Positions 17,927-26,871 of a DNA stretch of 64,000 bases are shown in pieces. The stretch is from Desulfovibrio sp. Fe33. GTDB lineage: Bacteria > Desulfobacterota > Desulfovibrionia > Desulfovibrionales > Desulfovibrionaceae. Positions within the stretch are counted from its first letter, which is position 1, and every line of letters starts with the position of its first letter. The notes beneath the pieces were generated by a model, which worked only from the letters and a program-made list of their open reading frames with translations, made no database searches and was not told the origin of the DNA. A program made the translations under genes and the position numbers. The stretch covers positions 124,001 through 188,000 of the forward strand of contig NZ_JAQKGU010000004.1 in the NCBI RefSeq assembly GCF_028532725.1, given 5' to 3'.

Positions 17927-17958
17927 GGGCGTTTCGTGTGTGGGAAACGCCCTTTTTG
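17927..17958 (+). terminator. Intrinsic terminator after the GGDEF gene
   Basis: A 9-bp stem (17927-17935 with 17944-17952) is followed by five Ts, about 30 nt after the stop. Confidence 0.8.
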
Positions 17959-18188
17959 TTGTCCGCAATCCATATTCAGCGCCTTGGCGGGGGTGAAATA
18001 GAGCGTTGGATTGCGGTTCCGCGGACCGCGTAGCAGATTGTGGAAAATTACATACTTAGGAGGTGGGTTCTAAACGAAAAAAAGCGCAAGGTGCTTGACT
18101 TAGCCCTTTTTTCGGGGCATGGAACTCGTTAATTCTTGAAAATTTTTTGTTTCAGGATTCCCGCAATTTTACTGCCAAAGGATGGGGT
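17959..18188 (+). promoter_or_regulatory. Leader region of the nuo operon
   Basis: It contains a 10-bp inverted repeat, ccgcaatcca (17963-17972) and tggattgcgg (18007-18016), next to a near-palindrome around tccgcgga. TTGACT at 18095-18100 could be a -35 but no good -10 follows at 16-18 nt. The operon promoter must be here but I cannot place it firmly. Confidence 0.4.
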
Positions 18189-18566
18189 ATGATTTTCGAC
18201 TGGCTGCATTTTGCAATCGTTTTGTTTTTGCTCGCTGGCTTGCTCTTTGCCATCGGGCCGTTGATCCTGGCAGGACTGCTCGCCCCCAAAGCGAGGGGAG
18301 GGGATATCGGAATGCCGTACGAGTGCGGCATGGTCCCCTACGGCAGTTCGTGGGCTAGGTGGGGTGTATCCTATTATGTATACGCCCTGATCTTCCTGGC
18401 CTTCGACGTTGACGTCCTTTACCTCTTCCCGGTTTCCACGGCGTATGCTGACGCCGAGGGCTGGGTTCCGTTCGTGAAGGTTTTCATCTTCCTGTTTTTC
18501 CTTATTCTTTCCGTCATCTATTTTTGGGCGAAAGGGGTGTTCACATGGCCGCGCAGGATTCAGTAG
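18189..18566 (+). CDS. nuoA: NADH-quinone oxidoreductase subunit A
   Basis: A 125-residue membrane subunit with three hydrophobic segments. The conserved loop reads [39 protein letters not shown], with the cysteine that lies near the quinone cavity and the acidic FDVD in helix 2. I chose the ATG at 18189 after GGATGGGG because homology begins at MIFDWLHF. It overlaps nuoB by 22 bp. Confidence 0.93.
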   Translation: MIFDWLHFAIVLFLLAGLLFAIGPLILAGLLAPKARGGDIGMPYECGMVPYGSSWARWGVSYYVYALIFLAFDVDVLYLFPVSTAYADAEGWVPFVKVFIFLFFLILSVIYFWAKGVFTWPRRIQ

Positions 18567-19090
18567 TGCAACAGGATATGCTGACGACCGGCGGTCACCA
18601 TATGGATCCGCCCATCGTCAACATGAAACTGGCTCAGGACATCTTCGACGTCTGCCGTTCCATGTCCCTGTGGCCCATGACCTTCGGTCTGGCCTGCTGC
18701 GCCATCGAGATGATGGCCACCGGCATGGCCCGGTTCGACATGGCCCGGTTCGGGGCGGAGGTCTTCAGGCCCTCGCCGCGCCAGTCCGACGTGATGATCG
18801 TGGCGGGCACCGTGACCAAGAAGATGGCGCCGTCCGTGGTCCGGCTCTATGAGCAGATGCCCGGTCCCAAGTGGGTCATCGCCATGGGCAACTGCGCCAT
18901 CTCCGGCGGTCCCTTCAAGATCAAGGACAACTACAACGTGATCCAGGGTGTGGACACGCTCATTCCCGTGGATGTCTACGTGCCGGGCTGTCCGCCCAGG
19001 CCCGAAGGTCTTCTCGAAGGGTTTTTCGAGCTGCAGCGCCTGATCACAGGTAAACGCTGGTGGCCCGTCGCCGCCAAGGTGGAGGGCTAG
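18545..19090 (+). CDS. nuoB: NADH-quinone oxidoreductase subunit B
   Basis: A 181-residue subunit that carries the terminal N2 [4Fe-4S] cluster next to the quinone. The ligands are in [11 protein letters not shown] (adjacent cysteines), MGNCAISGG and [10 protein letters not shown] chose the ATG at 18545, preceded by AAGGGG; an in-frame upstream start would lie deeper in nuoA. It is the electron exit of the connecting module. Confidence 0.95.
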   Translation: MAAQDSVVQQDMLTTGGHHMDPPIVNMKLAQDIFDVCRSMSLWPMTFGLACCAIEMMATGMARFDMARFGAEVFRPSPRQSDVMIVAGTVTKKMAPSVVRLYEQMPGPKWVIAMGNCAISGGPFKIKDNYNVIQGVDTLIPVDVYVPGCPPRPEGLLEGFFELQRLITGKRWWPVAAKVEG

Positions 19091-19092
19091 CC

Positions 19093-19620
19093 ATGTTGCA
19101 GGCTTTGGAAGGGGTGGCGACACTGTGCGTTGCCAAACAGGACCCGGCCGTTACGGGGCATGTGTGGTCGGTCTTTCTGGCTCCGGGCCAGATCGTCAAG
19201 GCCGCGAGGAAACTGCGCGAAGCCGAGTATTCCCTTGAGGATATATTCGCCATGGACTTCGAGGAGGGGTTCCTCGTGCAGTACCATTTCAACAGATGGA
19301 CCATAAACGAACGGATCGTCCTCCGCGTGCTCTTGAGCAAGGACAATCCGGTGGTCCCGTCCATCGACTCCGTTTTTTCCGGGGCCGAATGGCATGAACG
19401 CGAGACCCGTGATTTCCACGGCGTGGTCTTCGAGGGCAATCCGAACCTCGTGCCGTTGCTCCTGGCGGTGGAGGACAAGGATCTCTCCCCGTTGCGCAAG
19501 GACGCCAAGACGCGCAAATCCATCAAGGATGTGCTCGCCTTGGGTGAAGTCGTGTCCTGTTCACGGGAAGTGGAAGCATTGTTTGCGGAAGCGGAGGCCG
19601 GGGAGGCCTCCGATGCGTAG
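19093..19620 (+). CDS. nuoC: NADH-quinone oxidoreductase subunit C (30 kDa)
   Basis: A 175-residue hydrophilic subunit. SGAEWHERETRDFHGVVFEGNPNLVPLLL corresponds to the family motif (A)xWxERExxDxxGI.FxGHPxLxRLLL. It is separate from NuoD rather than fused. The ATG at 19093 lies 2 nt after nuoB. It forms part of the quinone-binding connecting module. Confidence 0.9.
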   Translation: MLQALEGVATLCVAKQDPAVTGHVWSVFLAPGQIVKAARKLREAEYSLEDIFAMDFEEGFLVQYHFNRWTINERIVLRVLLSKDNPVVPSIDSVFSGAEWHERETRDFHGVVFEGNPNLVPLLLAVEDKDLSPLRKDAKTRKSIKDVLALGEVVSCSREVEALFAEAEAGEASDA

Positions 19621-19662
19621 GCCGGGGCGACCGGTCGGTATTAAAAACCGGACTGAGAGTAT

Positions 19663-20835
19663 ATGTCGGCTTACCAAAATTTAGAACAGATGAAGGGTGA
19701 TTTCTACACCCAGAAGTTCGAGGCCGGGAAGCAGGACGGTACCTTGATTATCAACATGGGTCCGCAACACCCGTCCACGCACGGCGTTTTGCGGATCGTG
19801 ATCGAGGTTGACGGCGAATACATCGTTCGCGCCGAGCCCGTGCTGGGCTACCTGCACCGAATGCATGAAAAAATGGGCGAGACCCAGACCTGGGGAGGAT
19901 TCATCCCCAACATGGGCCGCGTCGACTACGGCCACGCCATGGCCTGGAACTGGGCCTACGTGGGCGCTGTCGAAAAACTGATGGGCATCGAGGTGCCGGA
20001 AAGGGCGGAGTATCTGCGGGTCATCATGACCGAGTTCAACCGTCTGACCTCCCACCTGTTGTGGTGGGGCGCCTACATCCTCGACCTCGGGGCGTTTACG
20101 CCCATCATGTACGCCTTCGATGATCGTGAAATGATTCTGGACATCCTGCAGAGGCCGTCGGCCTCCAGGCTGACCTACAGCAATTTCCGCGTCGGCGGCC
20201 TGCAGATGGATCTCGACGACAAGTGCATAGAGTTGATGAAGGAATTCATCCCGCACTTCCGCGCGAGACTGCCCATGTATCATGATCTCGTCACCGAAAA
20301 CCTTATCCTCCGGCGTCGAGTCGAGGATATCGGCATCATCGACCAGGACATGTGCCGCCGTTACGGCTGTACCGGTCCCGTGCTGCGTGGCGCCGGAGTC
20401 CCCTACGACGTGCGCAGGGCCGAACCGTATTCGGTCTACGACCGTTTCGATTTCGAGATTCCCACGCAGGATTCCTGCTGTTCCATGGCTCGCTACAAGG
20501 TCCGTCTCGCCGAGATGGAGCAGAGTATGCGCATCATCGAGCAGGCGTTGGAACAGTTGCCCTCCGCCGAGGGCGGCTACATCGTGGACAAGGCTCCCAA
20601 ACCGGCGATGAAACCGCCGGCGGGCGAGGCCTACTTCAATGTGGAAGGTGGCCGCGGGAAGATCGGCGTCTACGTCGCTTCCGACGGCGGCAAGGTCCCG
20701 TACCGTATCAAGCTGCGCGCACCGGGTTTTTCCAACCTGAGCGCGTTCGCCGAGGCCGCCAACGGCACGCTCCTGGCGGATGCCGTTGCCATCCTGGGCA
20801 GCTTGGACCTGATTATTCCTGAAATCGACCGGTAG
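19663..20835 (+). CDS. nuoD: NADH-quinone oxidoreductase subunit D (49 kDa)
   Basis: A 390-residue subunit, related to the large subunit of NiFe hydrogenases but without the nickel cysteines. MGPQHPSTHGVLR, GYLHRMHEKMGE, EFNRLTSHLLWWG and CTGPVLRGAGVPYDVRRAEPY are diagnostic. The HPSTHG loop and a tyrosine in the following helices form the quinone pocket. It begins 42 nt after nuoC. Confidence 0.95.
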   Translation: MSAYQNLEQMKGDFYTQKFEAGKQDGTLIINMGPQHPSTHGVLRIVIEVDGEYIVRAEPVLGYLHRMHEKMGETQTWGGFIPNMGRVDYGHAMAWNWAYVGAVEKLMGIEVPERAEYLRVIMTEFNRLTSHLLWWGAYILDLGAFTPIMYAFDDREMILDILQRPSASRLTYSNFRVGGLQMDLDDKCIELMKEFIPHFRARLPMYHDLVTENLILRRRVEDIGIIDQDMCRRYGCTGPVLRGAGVPYDVRRAEPYSVYDRFDFEIPTQDSCCSMARYKVRLAEMEQSMRIIEQALEQLPSAEGGYIVDKAPKPAMKPPAGEAYFNVEGGRGKIGVYVASDGGKVPYRIKLRAPGFSNLSAFAEAANGTLLADAVAILGSLDLIIPEIDR

Positions 20836-20845
20836 GGGGAAATCA

Positions 20846-21820
20846 ATGAATGCATTCTTAAGTAATCTGATACCGTTGATCATTGCAGCGGTTGCCGCCA
20901 TGATCTGGCTGGGGCTCAACGCCCTGGTGTGGGTCTACTGCGAGCGTAAGTTCGCGGGCCACATCCAGCGCCGCCCCGGTCCCTTCGAGGTCGGCCCCCA
21001 CGGCGTGTTGCAGCCGCTCATCGACGGTTTGAAACTCATGGGCAAGCAACTCCTGACCCCGGACAACGCGGACGCCGTCCTTTATTGGCTCGCGCCTCTC
21101 CTGTCCATGCTGCCGGTGCTGCTGCTCTTCCTGCCCATCCCGTACGGCCCGGTGCTGATCGGCATGGACGTCAACCTTGCCCTGCTCCTGATCCTGGCCT
21201 TCTCCAGCTTCAACGGACTGGCCGTCATCCTGGCGGGCTGGGCCTCCAACAACAAGTGGGGCGTTCTCGGCGCGGCCCGTGCCGTGTCGCAGACCGTGGC
21301 CTACGAAATCCCGCTGCTGCTGACCGTGTTGACCGTGTCCTTCATGACCGGCAGCCTGAGCCTGCTGGATATCACTCACATGCAGGACGGCCATATCGGC
21401 AACTGGTTTATCTGGAAGCAACCCCTGGCCTTCATCATCTTCATCATCGCCATGTTCGGCGAAACCAACCGCGCTCCGTTCGACCTGGCCGAGGCCGAGT
21501 CCGAGCTGACCGCCGGTTTCCACACCGAATATTCGTCCATGGGCTTCGGCCTCTTCTTCATGGCCGAGTATGGCTATATGGTGGTCATGTGTTCCGTCTG
21601 TTCCGTCCTGTTCCTGGGCGGGTTTAACGGCCCCTTCCCCGGCATTGAGGGATGGTGGTGGATGCTCATCAAGACCTACGCGCTGCTGACGCTCATGGTC
21701 TGGGCACGTTGGACCTTCCCCCGCGTTCGGTTCGACCAACTGCTGAACATCAACTGGAAATGGTTGCTGCCGCTGGCCACCGCCAACCTGTTGGCCACCG
21801 CGCTGATCATGAAGTTGTAG
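20846..21820 (+). CDS. nuoH: NADH-quinone oxidoreductase subunit H
   Basis: A 324-residue, eight-helix membrane subunit joining the quinone site to the antiporter arm. VYCERKFAGHIQRRPGP and FGETNRAPFDLAEAESELTAGFHTEYSSMGF are the hallmark loops, with the glutamates of the E-channel. RWTFPRVRFDQLL precedes the last helix. Confidence 0.95.
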   Translation: MNAFLSNLIPLIIAAVAAMIWLGLNALVWVYCERKFAGHIQRRPGPFEVGPHGVLQPLIDGLKLMGKQLLTPDNADAVLYWLAPLLSMLPVLLLFLPIPYGPVLIGMDVNLALLLILAFSSFNGLAVILAGWASNNKWGVLGAARAVSQTVAYEIPLLLTVLTVSFMTGSLSLLDITHMQDGHIGNWFIWKQPLAFIIFIIAMFGETNRAPFDLAEAESELTAGFHTEYSSMGFGLFFMAEYGYMVVMCSVCSVLFLGGFNGPFPGIEGWWWMLIKTYALLTLMVWARWTFPRVRFDQLLNINWKWLLPLATANLLATALIMKL

Positions 21821-21831
21821 GGGGAGTAACA

Positions 21832-22419
21832 ATGGGTAAATTCAAGGAAAATGTAATTCAGCCGCTCATTGACTGCTGGTCCCTGATTGTCGGCCTCAAG
21901 ATCACGGGCAAGTATTTTTGCAAGCCCCTGGTCACGGTCCACTATCCGCGCCAGGTCATCGACGACGAGAATCTGGAAACATACGGCGGGCATGTCGAGC
22001 TTATCGGCAAGCCCAAGGATCCGGCCACGCCCAAGTGCATCTCCTGCATGATGTGCGTGACCAACTGCCCGAGCAAATGTCTGACCGTGGTCAAGTCCAA
22101 GCCTCCCAAGCTCACCGCCGAGGAGGAAGCGGCCATGAAGGCGGCCGAGGAAGCGGGGGAAAAGGTTTCGAAGCCCAAGGCCCCCAAGAATCCGGCCAAA
22201 TTCCTCTACGATTATTCCCTGTGCTCGCTGTGCGGCACCTGCATTGAGAATTGCCCGGCAAAGTCGCTCAAATTCTCCAATAATATCTATTGGGTGGCGA
22301 CTTCCAGGAAAGAGATGAAAATCGATCTTCTCGCCCGGCTCAAGGAACAGGCCACGGAGCTTTCCGCGCCTGTCCCCAAGACCGAGGCCGTTTCGGCCGC
22401 GGCGGAGAAGGAGGCGTAA
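21832..22419 (+). CDS. nuoI: NADH-quinone oxidoreductase subunit I
   Basis: A 195-residue ferredoxin-like subunit for clusters N6a and N6b. Ligand motifs are CISCMMCVTNCPSKC and CSLCGTCIENCPAKS. Between them is an insertion of charged, Lys/Ala/Glu-rich sequence, and the tail is also Ala/Glu-rich. I chose the ATG at 21832 after GGGGGAG. With NuoEFG absent, this subunit is a plausible docking point for an external electron donor. Confidence 0.92.
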   Translation: MGKFKENVIQPLIDCWSLIVGLKITGKYFCKPLVTVHYPRQVIDDENLETYGGHVELIGKPKDPATPKCISCMMCVTNCPSKCLTVVKSKPPKLTAEEEAAMKAAEEAGEKVSKPKAPKNPAKFLYDYSLCSLCGTCIENCPAKSLKFSNNIYWVATSRKEMKIDLLARLKEQATELSAPVPKTEAVSAAAEKEA

Positions 22420-22420
22420 T

Positions 22421-22930
22421 ATGGAAGTCTTGGCAAAAATAGCATTCGGCGTGTACACGCTCGTCATTTTGGGCGGGGCCGTTCTCGCCGTGTCGAGCAG
22501 CAGCCTGGTGCGGGCCCTCATCGGCCTGATTACCACGCTCATCGGCGTGGCCGGGATGTATCTCCTTCTGGCGACCCCGTTCATGGCCTTCATGCAGTTG
22601 CTCATCTATGTCGGCGCGGTCAGCGTCCTGATCTTCTTCGCGGTCATGCTGACCCGGGCGGAGAAGGGCGGCGACGAGGCGGGCGCAGCGCCCATGAAGC
22701 GCTATGTCTACGGACTGGCTGCCACCATGGCCCCGGCGGCCCTGTTGGGCTGGCTGGTCCTGACCCGGCCCTCTGAGTCCGTGTCCGTGCCGGTGGAAGT
22801 GACCATCAAGCAGCTCGGTGAAGGGTTGCTCGAATCCTACTTCCTGCCCTTCGAACTTATCTCGGTCATCCTGATGGTCGCCATGTCCGGCGCCGTCCTG
22901 TTGGTCTGGGAAAAGAGGGGGAAGAAATAA
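22421..22930 (+). CDS. nuoJ: NADH-quinone oxidoreductase subunit J
   Basis: A 169-residue membrane subunit with five hydrophobic segments. MQLLIYVGAVSVLIFFAVMLT is the characteristic third helix with the pi-bulge. It begins 1 nt after nuoI and its stop directly abuts the ATG of nuoK. Confidence 0.92.
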   Translation: MEVLAKIAFGVYTLVILGGAVLAVSSSSLVRALIGLITTLIGVAGMYLLLATPFMAFMQLLIYVGAVSVLIFFAVMLTRAEKGGDEAGAAPMKRYVYGLAATMAPAALLGWLVLTRPSESVSVPVEVTIKQLGEGLLESYFLPFELISVILMVAMSGAVLLVWEKRGKK

Positions 22931-23239
22931 ATGAGCGCATTGACCTTATACCAAATCGTCGCACTGATTCTCCTGTGCGCGGGCCTGTACGGCCTGACCC
23001 AGCGCAGGAGCCTTGTCGGCATGTTGATCTCGGTGGAGCTGATGCTTAACGGCGCGGGCCTGTCCATGGTGGCGGCGGCGCAACTGACCGACTTCAGCGC
23101 GGTCCTGGGGCAGCTCGGAACCCTGTTCGTCATGGGGCTGGCCGCTGCCGAAGCCACGTTGGTCCTGGCCATGATCGTGGTGGTCGCAAGACGTTTCAAA
23201 TCCGCCAAATCCAGTGACATCACTACCCTGAAGGAATAG
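22931..23239 (+). CDS. nuoK: NADH-quinone oxidoreductase subunit K
   Basis: A 102-residue, three-helix subunit homologous to MrpC. SVELMLNGAGLSM carries the first conserved glutamate and AAAEATLVLAMIVVVAR the second; both are needed for proton coupling. It follows nuoJ with no spacer. Confidence 0.94.
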   Translation: MSALTLYQIVALILLCAGLYGLTQRRSLVGMLISVELMLNGAGLSMVAAAQLTDFSAVLGQLGTLFVMGLAAAEATLVLAMIVVVARRFKSAKSSDITTLKE

Positions 23240-23241
23240 CT

Positions 23242-24789
23242 ATGATGGAAGGTGTAACTACATACAGCCCAATTCTTCTGCCGGTGGTGTTCACGCTCCT
23301 CACGCCTCTTTTCATCTACCTTTGTCGGGGGGATGATAACCGGCGTGAGGCGATCAGCTTCATCGGTGCGTTCCTGACCTTCGTTTCGGTGCTTTGGATG
23401 GCGCCGAAAGTCCTCTCCGGACAGGTCCTGTACTACCACGTAACCACCATCCTGCCGGGCATCAACATAGCCTTCGCGGCGGACGGGCTGTCCATGGTCT
23501 TCGCCCTGATCGCCCCGTTCCTCTGGTTCTTCGTGACCAGCTACAACATCGGCTACATGCGCGGGCTGAACGAGCACGCGCAGACCCGTTATTACGTCTG
23601 CTTCGCGGTGGCCATCTTCGGCGCCGTGGGCGTGGCCCTGTCGGCCAACGTGTTCACGCTCTACCTCTTCTACGAGGTCATCACCGTGTTCACGTACCCG
23701 CTGGTCTATCACCATGAGGATCAGGAGGCCAAGATCGGAGCCCGCAAGTACATCATCTACTTGATGGGTACCTCCAAGCTCTTCCTCCTGCCCGCCATGG
23801 TCCTGACCTACGTGCTGGTCGGCAACCTCGACTTCAACCTCACCGACATTCAGCACGGCATGTTCTCCGCCCAGGTCGTGGCCGAGCATCCCAGACTGGT
23901 GGCTCTCACCTACTGGCTGTTCATCTTCGGCATCGGCAAGGCGGCTCTCATGCCGTTCCATAACTGGCTTCCGTCGGCAATGGTCGCGCCCACTCCGGTT
24001 TCGGCCTTGCTGCACGCTGTGGCGGTCGTCAAGGCGGGCGTCTTCTGCGTCAGCCGCATCGTGCTATCGGCCTTCGGCACCAAGACCGCCGCGGCCCTGA
24101 CCATGAGCCAGATCTACGTCGGCTCGCCCGGCACCTGGCTCGGCGACCTGAGCATCGGTTTGGGCACGGCCTACATCGCGGCCTTCACCCTGACCGTGGC
24201 CTCGTTCATCGCCCTGACCAAGGACGACATCAAGGCGCGGCTGGCCTACTCGACCGTGGCCCAGCTCTCTTACGTCGTCATCGGCGTGACCATGCTGGTG
24301 GATACGGCGGTGCAGGGCGGCGTCATGCACATCGCTCACCACGCCTTCTCCAAGATCACGCTCTTTATGGCCGCAGGCGCCATCTACGTCGCCTGCCACC
24401 TGAAGAAGATCAGCCTCATGGACGGCCTGGGACGCCGTATGCCGCTGACTTTCGGCGCATTCGGCATCGCCTCCCTGTCCATGATCGGTATGCCGCCGGC
24501 GTGCGGCTTCGTCTCCAAATGGTACCTGGTCAACGGCACGCTTGATTCGCACCAGTGGCCGCTGCTCTGCGCGCTGCTCCTCTCGACGGCGCTCAACGCG
24601 GGCTACTTCGTGCCCATCACCTACCGGGCCTTCTTCAAGAAGCCCCGGCCCGAGGCCAATATCGGCCAGTACAACGAGCCGTCCATGACCATGGTCATTC
24701 CGCTGTGCGTAACGGCGTTCATCTCGGTGTTCTTGGGTCTGTATCCGCAGACGTTCCTGAACTTCGTCAACGCTTTCGGCAAGTTCTAG
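23242..24789 (+). CDS. Antiporter-like subunit (NuoL/MrpD type), first copy
   Basis: A 515-residue proton-translocating subunit. Helix-5 glutamate is in LFYEVITVFTYPLVYH and the lysine-bearing stretch is KAALMPFHNWLPSAMVAPTPVSALLHAVAVVKAG. It is shorter than true NuoL and lacks the long lateral helix. It occupies the nuoL position, but a second NuoL-like gene follows, so the complex seems to contain four antiporter modules with NuoM and NuoN. Ion specificity cannot be read off. Confidence 0.85.
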   Translation: MMEGVTTYSPILLPVVFTLLTPLFIYLCRGDDNRREAISFIGAFLTFVSVLWMAPKVLSGQVLYYHVTTILPGINIAFAADGLSMVFALIAPFLWFFVTSYNIGYMRGLNEHAQTRYYVCFAVAIFGAVGVALSANVFTLYLFYEVITVFTYPLVYHHEDQEAKIGARKYIIYLMGTSKLFLLPAMVLTYVLVGNLDFNLTDIQHGMFSAQVVAEHPRLVALTYWLFIFGIGKAALMPFHNWLPSAMVAPTPVSALLHAVAVVKAGVFCVSRIVLSAFGTKTAAALTMSQIYVGSPGTWLGDLSIGLGTAYIAAFTLTVASFIALTKDDIKARLAYSTVAQLSYVVIGVTMLVDTAVQGGVMHIAHHAFSKITLFMAAGAIYVACHLKKISLMDGLGRRMPLTFGAFGIASLSMIGMPPACGFVSKWYLVNGTLDSHQWPLLCALLLSTALNAGYFVPITYRAFFKKPRPEANIGQYNEPSMTMVIPLCVTAFISVFLGLYPQTFLNFVNAFGKF

Positions 24790-24798
24790 GGGGTATAT

Positions 24799-25059
24799 AT
24801 GAGTCAGAAAGGTTTAGGCGAGATCCTCGCCAAATGGAGAGACAACTGGAAGACGTGGAGGACCATCTTCTTCGTCACGCTGGGCGTGCTTTTGCTGCTC
24901 AACGTCCCGTTCGTCACGCATCACCCGCACTTCGGCCTCGATAAGTACCCCGGGTTCTTTGCCGGATTCGGCCTTGTCGTCGGGCTGGCCATGGTCATCA
25001 TCATGAAGAAGATCGTCCAGCCGTTCATCGCCCGCAAGGAGGACTACTATGGGGACTGA
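24799..25059 (+). CDS. Small two-helix membrane protein between the NuoL-type subunits
   Basis: An 86-residue protein with a basic N-terminus (AKWRDNWKTWR) and two hydrophobic helices (TIFFVTLGVLLLLNVPF and GLVVGLAMVIIMK), ending in a charged tail. I do not recognise a family. It begins 9 nt after the first antiporter subunit and overlaps the next by 11 bp, so it is co-translated and likely an accessory or assembly subunit of this Complex I. Confidence 0.7.
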   Translation: MSQKGLGEILAKWRDNWKTWRTIFFVTLGVLLLLNVPFVTHHPHFGLDKYPGFFAGFGLVVGLAMVIIMKKIVQPFIARKEDYYGD

Positions 25060-26845
25060 TATCTTCATTCACCCCGCCGCGGGCTTCCTCATTCTGGCCT
25101 TGCTGGTGCCGTTCGTGCCCACAAGCCTGTGGAAGAACAAGGCGTTGCGGGGAGCGCTGGCCATCATACCGCCGCTTGTCGCCATCTACTCCATCTTTTC
25201 GGTGGAGCCGGGGCTTTATGGAAACCTGCATTACCTTGACCAGACGCTGACCTTCGGGCGCGTGGACAAACTGTCCATCGTCTTCGGCCAGGTCTTCGCC
25301 GTCATATCCTTCATCGGCTGCATCTACGGGATGCACGTGGAGGACAGGGGGCATTATGTCTGCGCCTCCCTGTACGTGGCGGGCGGATTCGGCTGCGTGT
25401 TCGCGGGCGATCTGCTGGCGGTCTTCCTGTTCTGGGAACTGATGTCCATCGGTTCCACCTTCCTTATCTGGCAGGCCAGAACCAAGGAATCCGTCAACGC
25501 CGGTTTCCGCTACTTCCTGTATCACACCGTGGGCGGCCTTTTCCTGCTGGCCGGCCTGCTGCTCAAGTACAAGGCCACCGGCGGATTCGCCTTTGACGGC
25601 GTCAACCCGGCCGAGGCCCATCTCTACGATTGGCTGATCCTGGCCGGATTCTGCGTCAACGCCGCCGTGGTGCCTCTGCACGCATGGCTGCCCGACGCCT
25701 ACCCCCGCGCCTCCGTGGCGGGTGCCGTTTACATGTGCGCCTTCACCACCAAGACCGCGGTTTACGTCCTCTGCCGGGGCTTCGCCGGTTGGGAGGTTCT
25801 GGCCATAGCCGGTACGGTCATGGCCATCTACGGAGTGCTCTTCGCGTGCATCGAGAACAACGCCCGGCGCATTCTGTCCTATCACATCGTTTCCCAGGTC
25901 GGTTACATGGTGGCCGGCATCGGCATCGGTACGGCCATGACCCTCAACGGCGCCGTGGCCCACGCCTACGCGCACATCCTGTATAAGGGCCTGCTCTTCA
26001 TGGGCACCGGCGCGATTCTGTACTCGGTCGGCACGGCCAAACTGGACGAACTGGGCGGCCTGGCCACCAAGCTGCCCTGGGTGATGGTCTGGTACATGGT
26101 CGCGGCTCTTTCCATCTCCGGAATGCCGCTGTTCAACGGCTTCATCTCGAAGACCATGACCATTGCCGGCGCAGCCGAACACCACCGCACCTTCCTTGCC
26201 CTGGGCATGGAGATCGCGGCTGTCGGTACGTTCATCTCGGTGGGCATCAAGCTCCCGTACTTCGCGTTCTGGGGACGCAAGAAGGAGTTCACGGGCGAGG
26301 TCAAGCCGCTGCCCGTCAACATGTACGTGGGCATGGCCATCTGCGGCCTGCTGTGCATCGCACAGGGCGTCTACCCCGATATGCTCTATCGCTACCTCCC
26401 CATGGAAGTGGAGCACGCCTTTGTTCCCTGGACCATGGACAAGGTCATCAACTCGGGCCTGCTGCTCGGTTTCTCCGGCCTGGCCTTCTACCTGACCCGC
26501 TACATCATCACCCCGCACAAGGCGCTCAACCTGGACTTCGACTGGTTCTACCGCCTCATAGGCAAGGTGACCATGAAGGTCTTCTGCTGGCCTTCGGCCA
26601 AGGTGGACGACATCTGGACCGAGGTCTACCGGACCGTCGGCCTGCGGGCGCTCATCGGCATGGGTGACGGCACTTCCTGGTTCGACAAGAAGGGCATCGA
26701 TACGGTGGTGGACGGCAGCGCCTACACCGTCAGGAACCTCGGAAGGCTGGGGGCCAAGGTCCAGACAGCCAACCTGCAGGACTACCTGGCGTTGGCCGCC
26801 GTTCTGGGTTTGGGCATCTTCGCCCTGGTATGGTACTTCGGCTAA
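25049..26845 (+). CDS. nuoL: Antiporter-like subunit (NuoL/MrpD type), second copy
   Basis: A 598-residue subunit. LFWELMSIGSTFLIW carries the helix-5 glutamate and VVPLHAWLPDAYPRASVAGAVYMCAFTTKTAVY the conserved lysine region. The C-terminal 100 residues (KVDDIWTEVYR, GIDTVVDGSAYTVRNLGRLGAKVQTANLQDY) match the end of NuoL, where the lateral helix and last transmembrane segments occur. It is therefore the better NuoL equivalent, while its core resembles MrpD. It starts inside the preceding small gene. Confidence 0.85.
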   Translation: MGTDIFIHPAAGFLILALLVPFVPTSLWKNKALRGALAIIPPLVAIYSIFSVEPGLYGNLHYLDQTLTFGRVDKLSIVFGQVFAVISFIGCIYGMHVEDRGHYVCASLYVAGGFGCVFAGDLLAVFLFWELMSIGSTFLIWQARTKESVNAGFRYFLYHTVGGLFLLAGLLLKYKATGGFAFDGVNPAEAHLYDWLILAGFCVNAAVVPLHAWLPDAYPRASVAGAVYMCAFTTKTAVYVLCRGFAGWEVLAIAGTVMAIYGVLFACIENNARRILSYHIVSQVGYMVAGIGIGTAMTLNGAVAHAYAHILYKGLLFMGTGAILYSVGTAKLDELGGLATKLPWVMVWYMVAALSISGMPLFNGFISKTMTIAGAAEHHRTFLALGMEIAAVGTFISVGIKLPYFAFWGRKKEFTGEVKPLPVNMYVGMAICGLLCIAQGVYPDMLYRYLPMEVEHAFVPWTMDKVINSGLLLGFSGLAFYLTRYIITPHKALNLDFDWFYRLIGKVTMKVFCWPSAKVDDIWTEVYRTVGLRALIGMGDGTSWFDKKGIDTVVDGSAYTVRNLGRLGAKVQTANLQDYLALAAVLGLGIFALVWYFG

Positions 26846-26871
26846 GCCGGACAATCTAAGGAGAGCTCATT

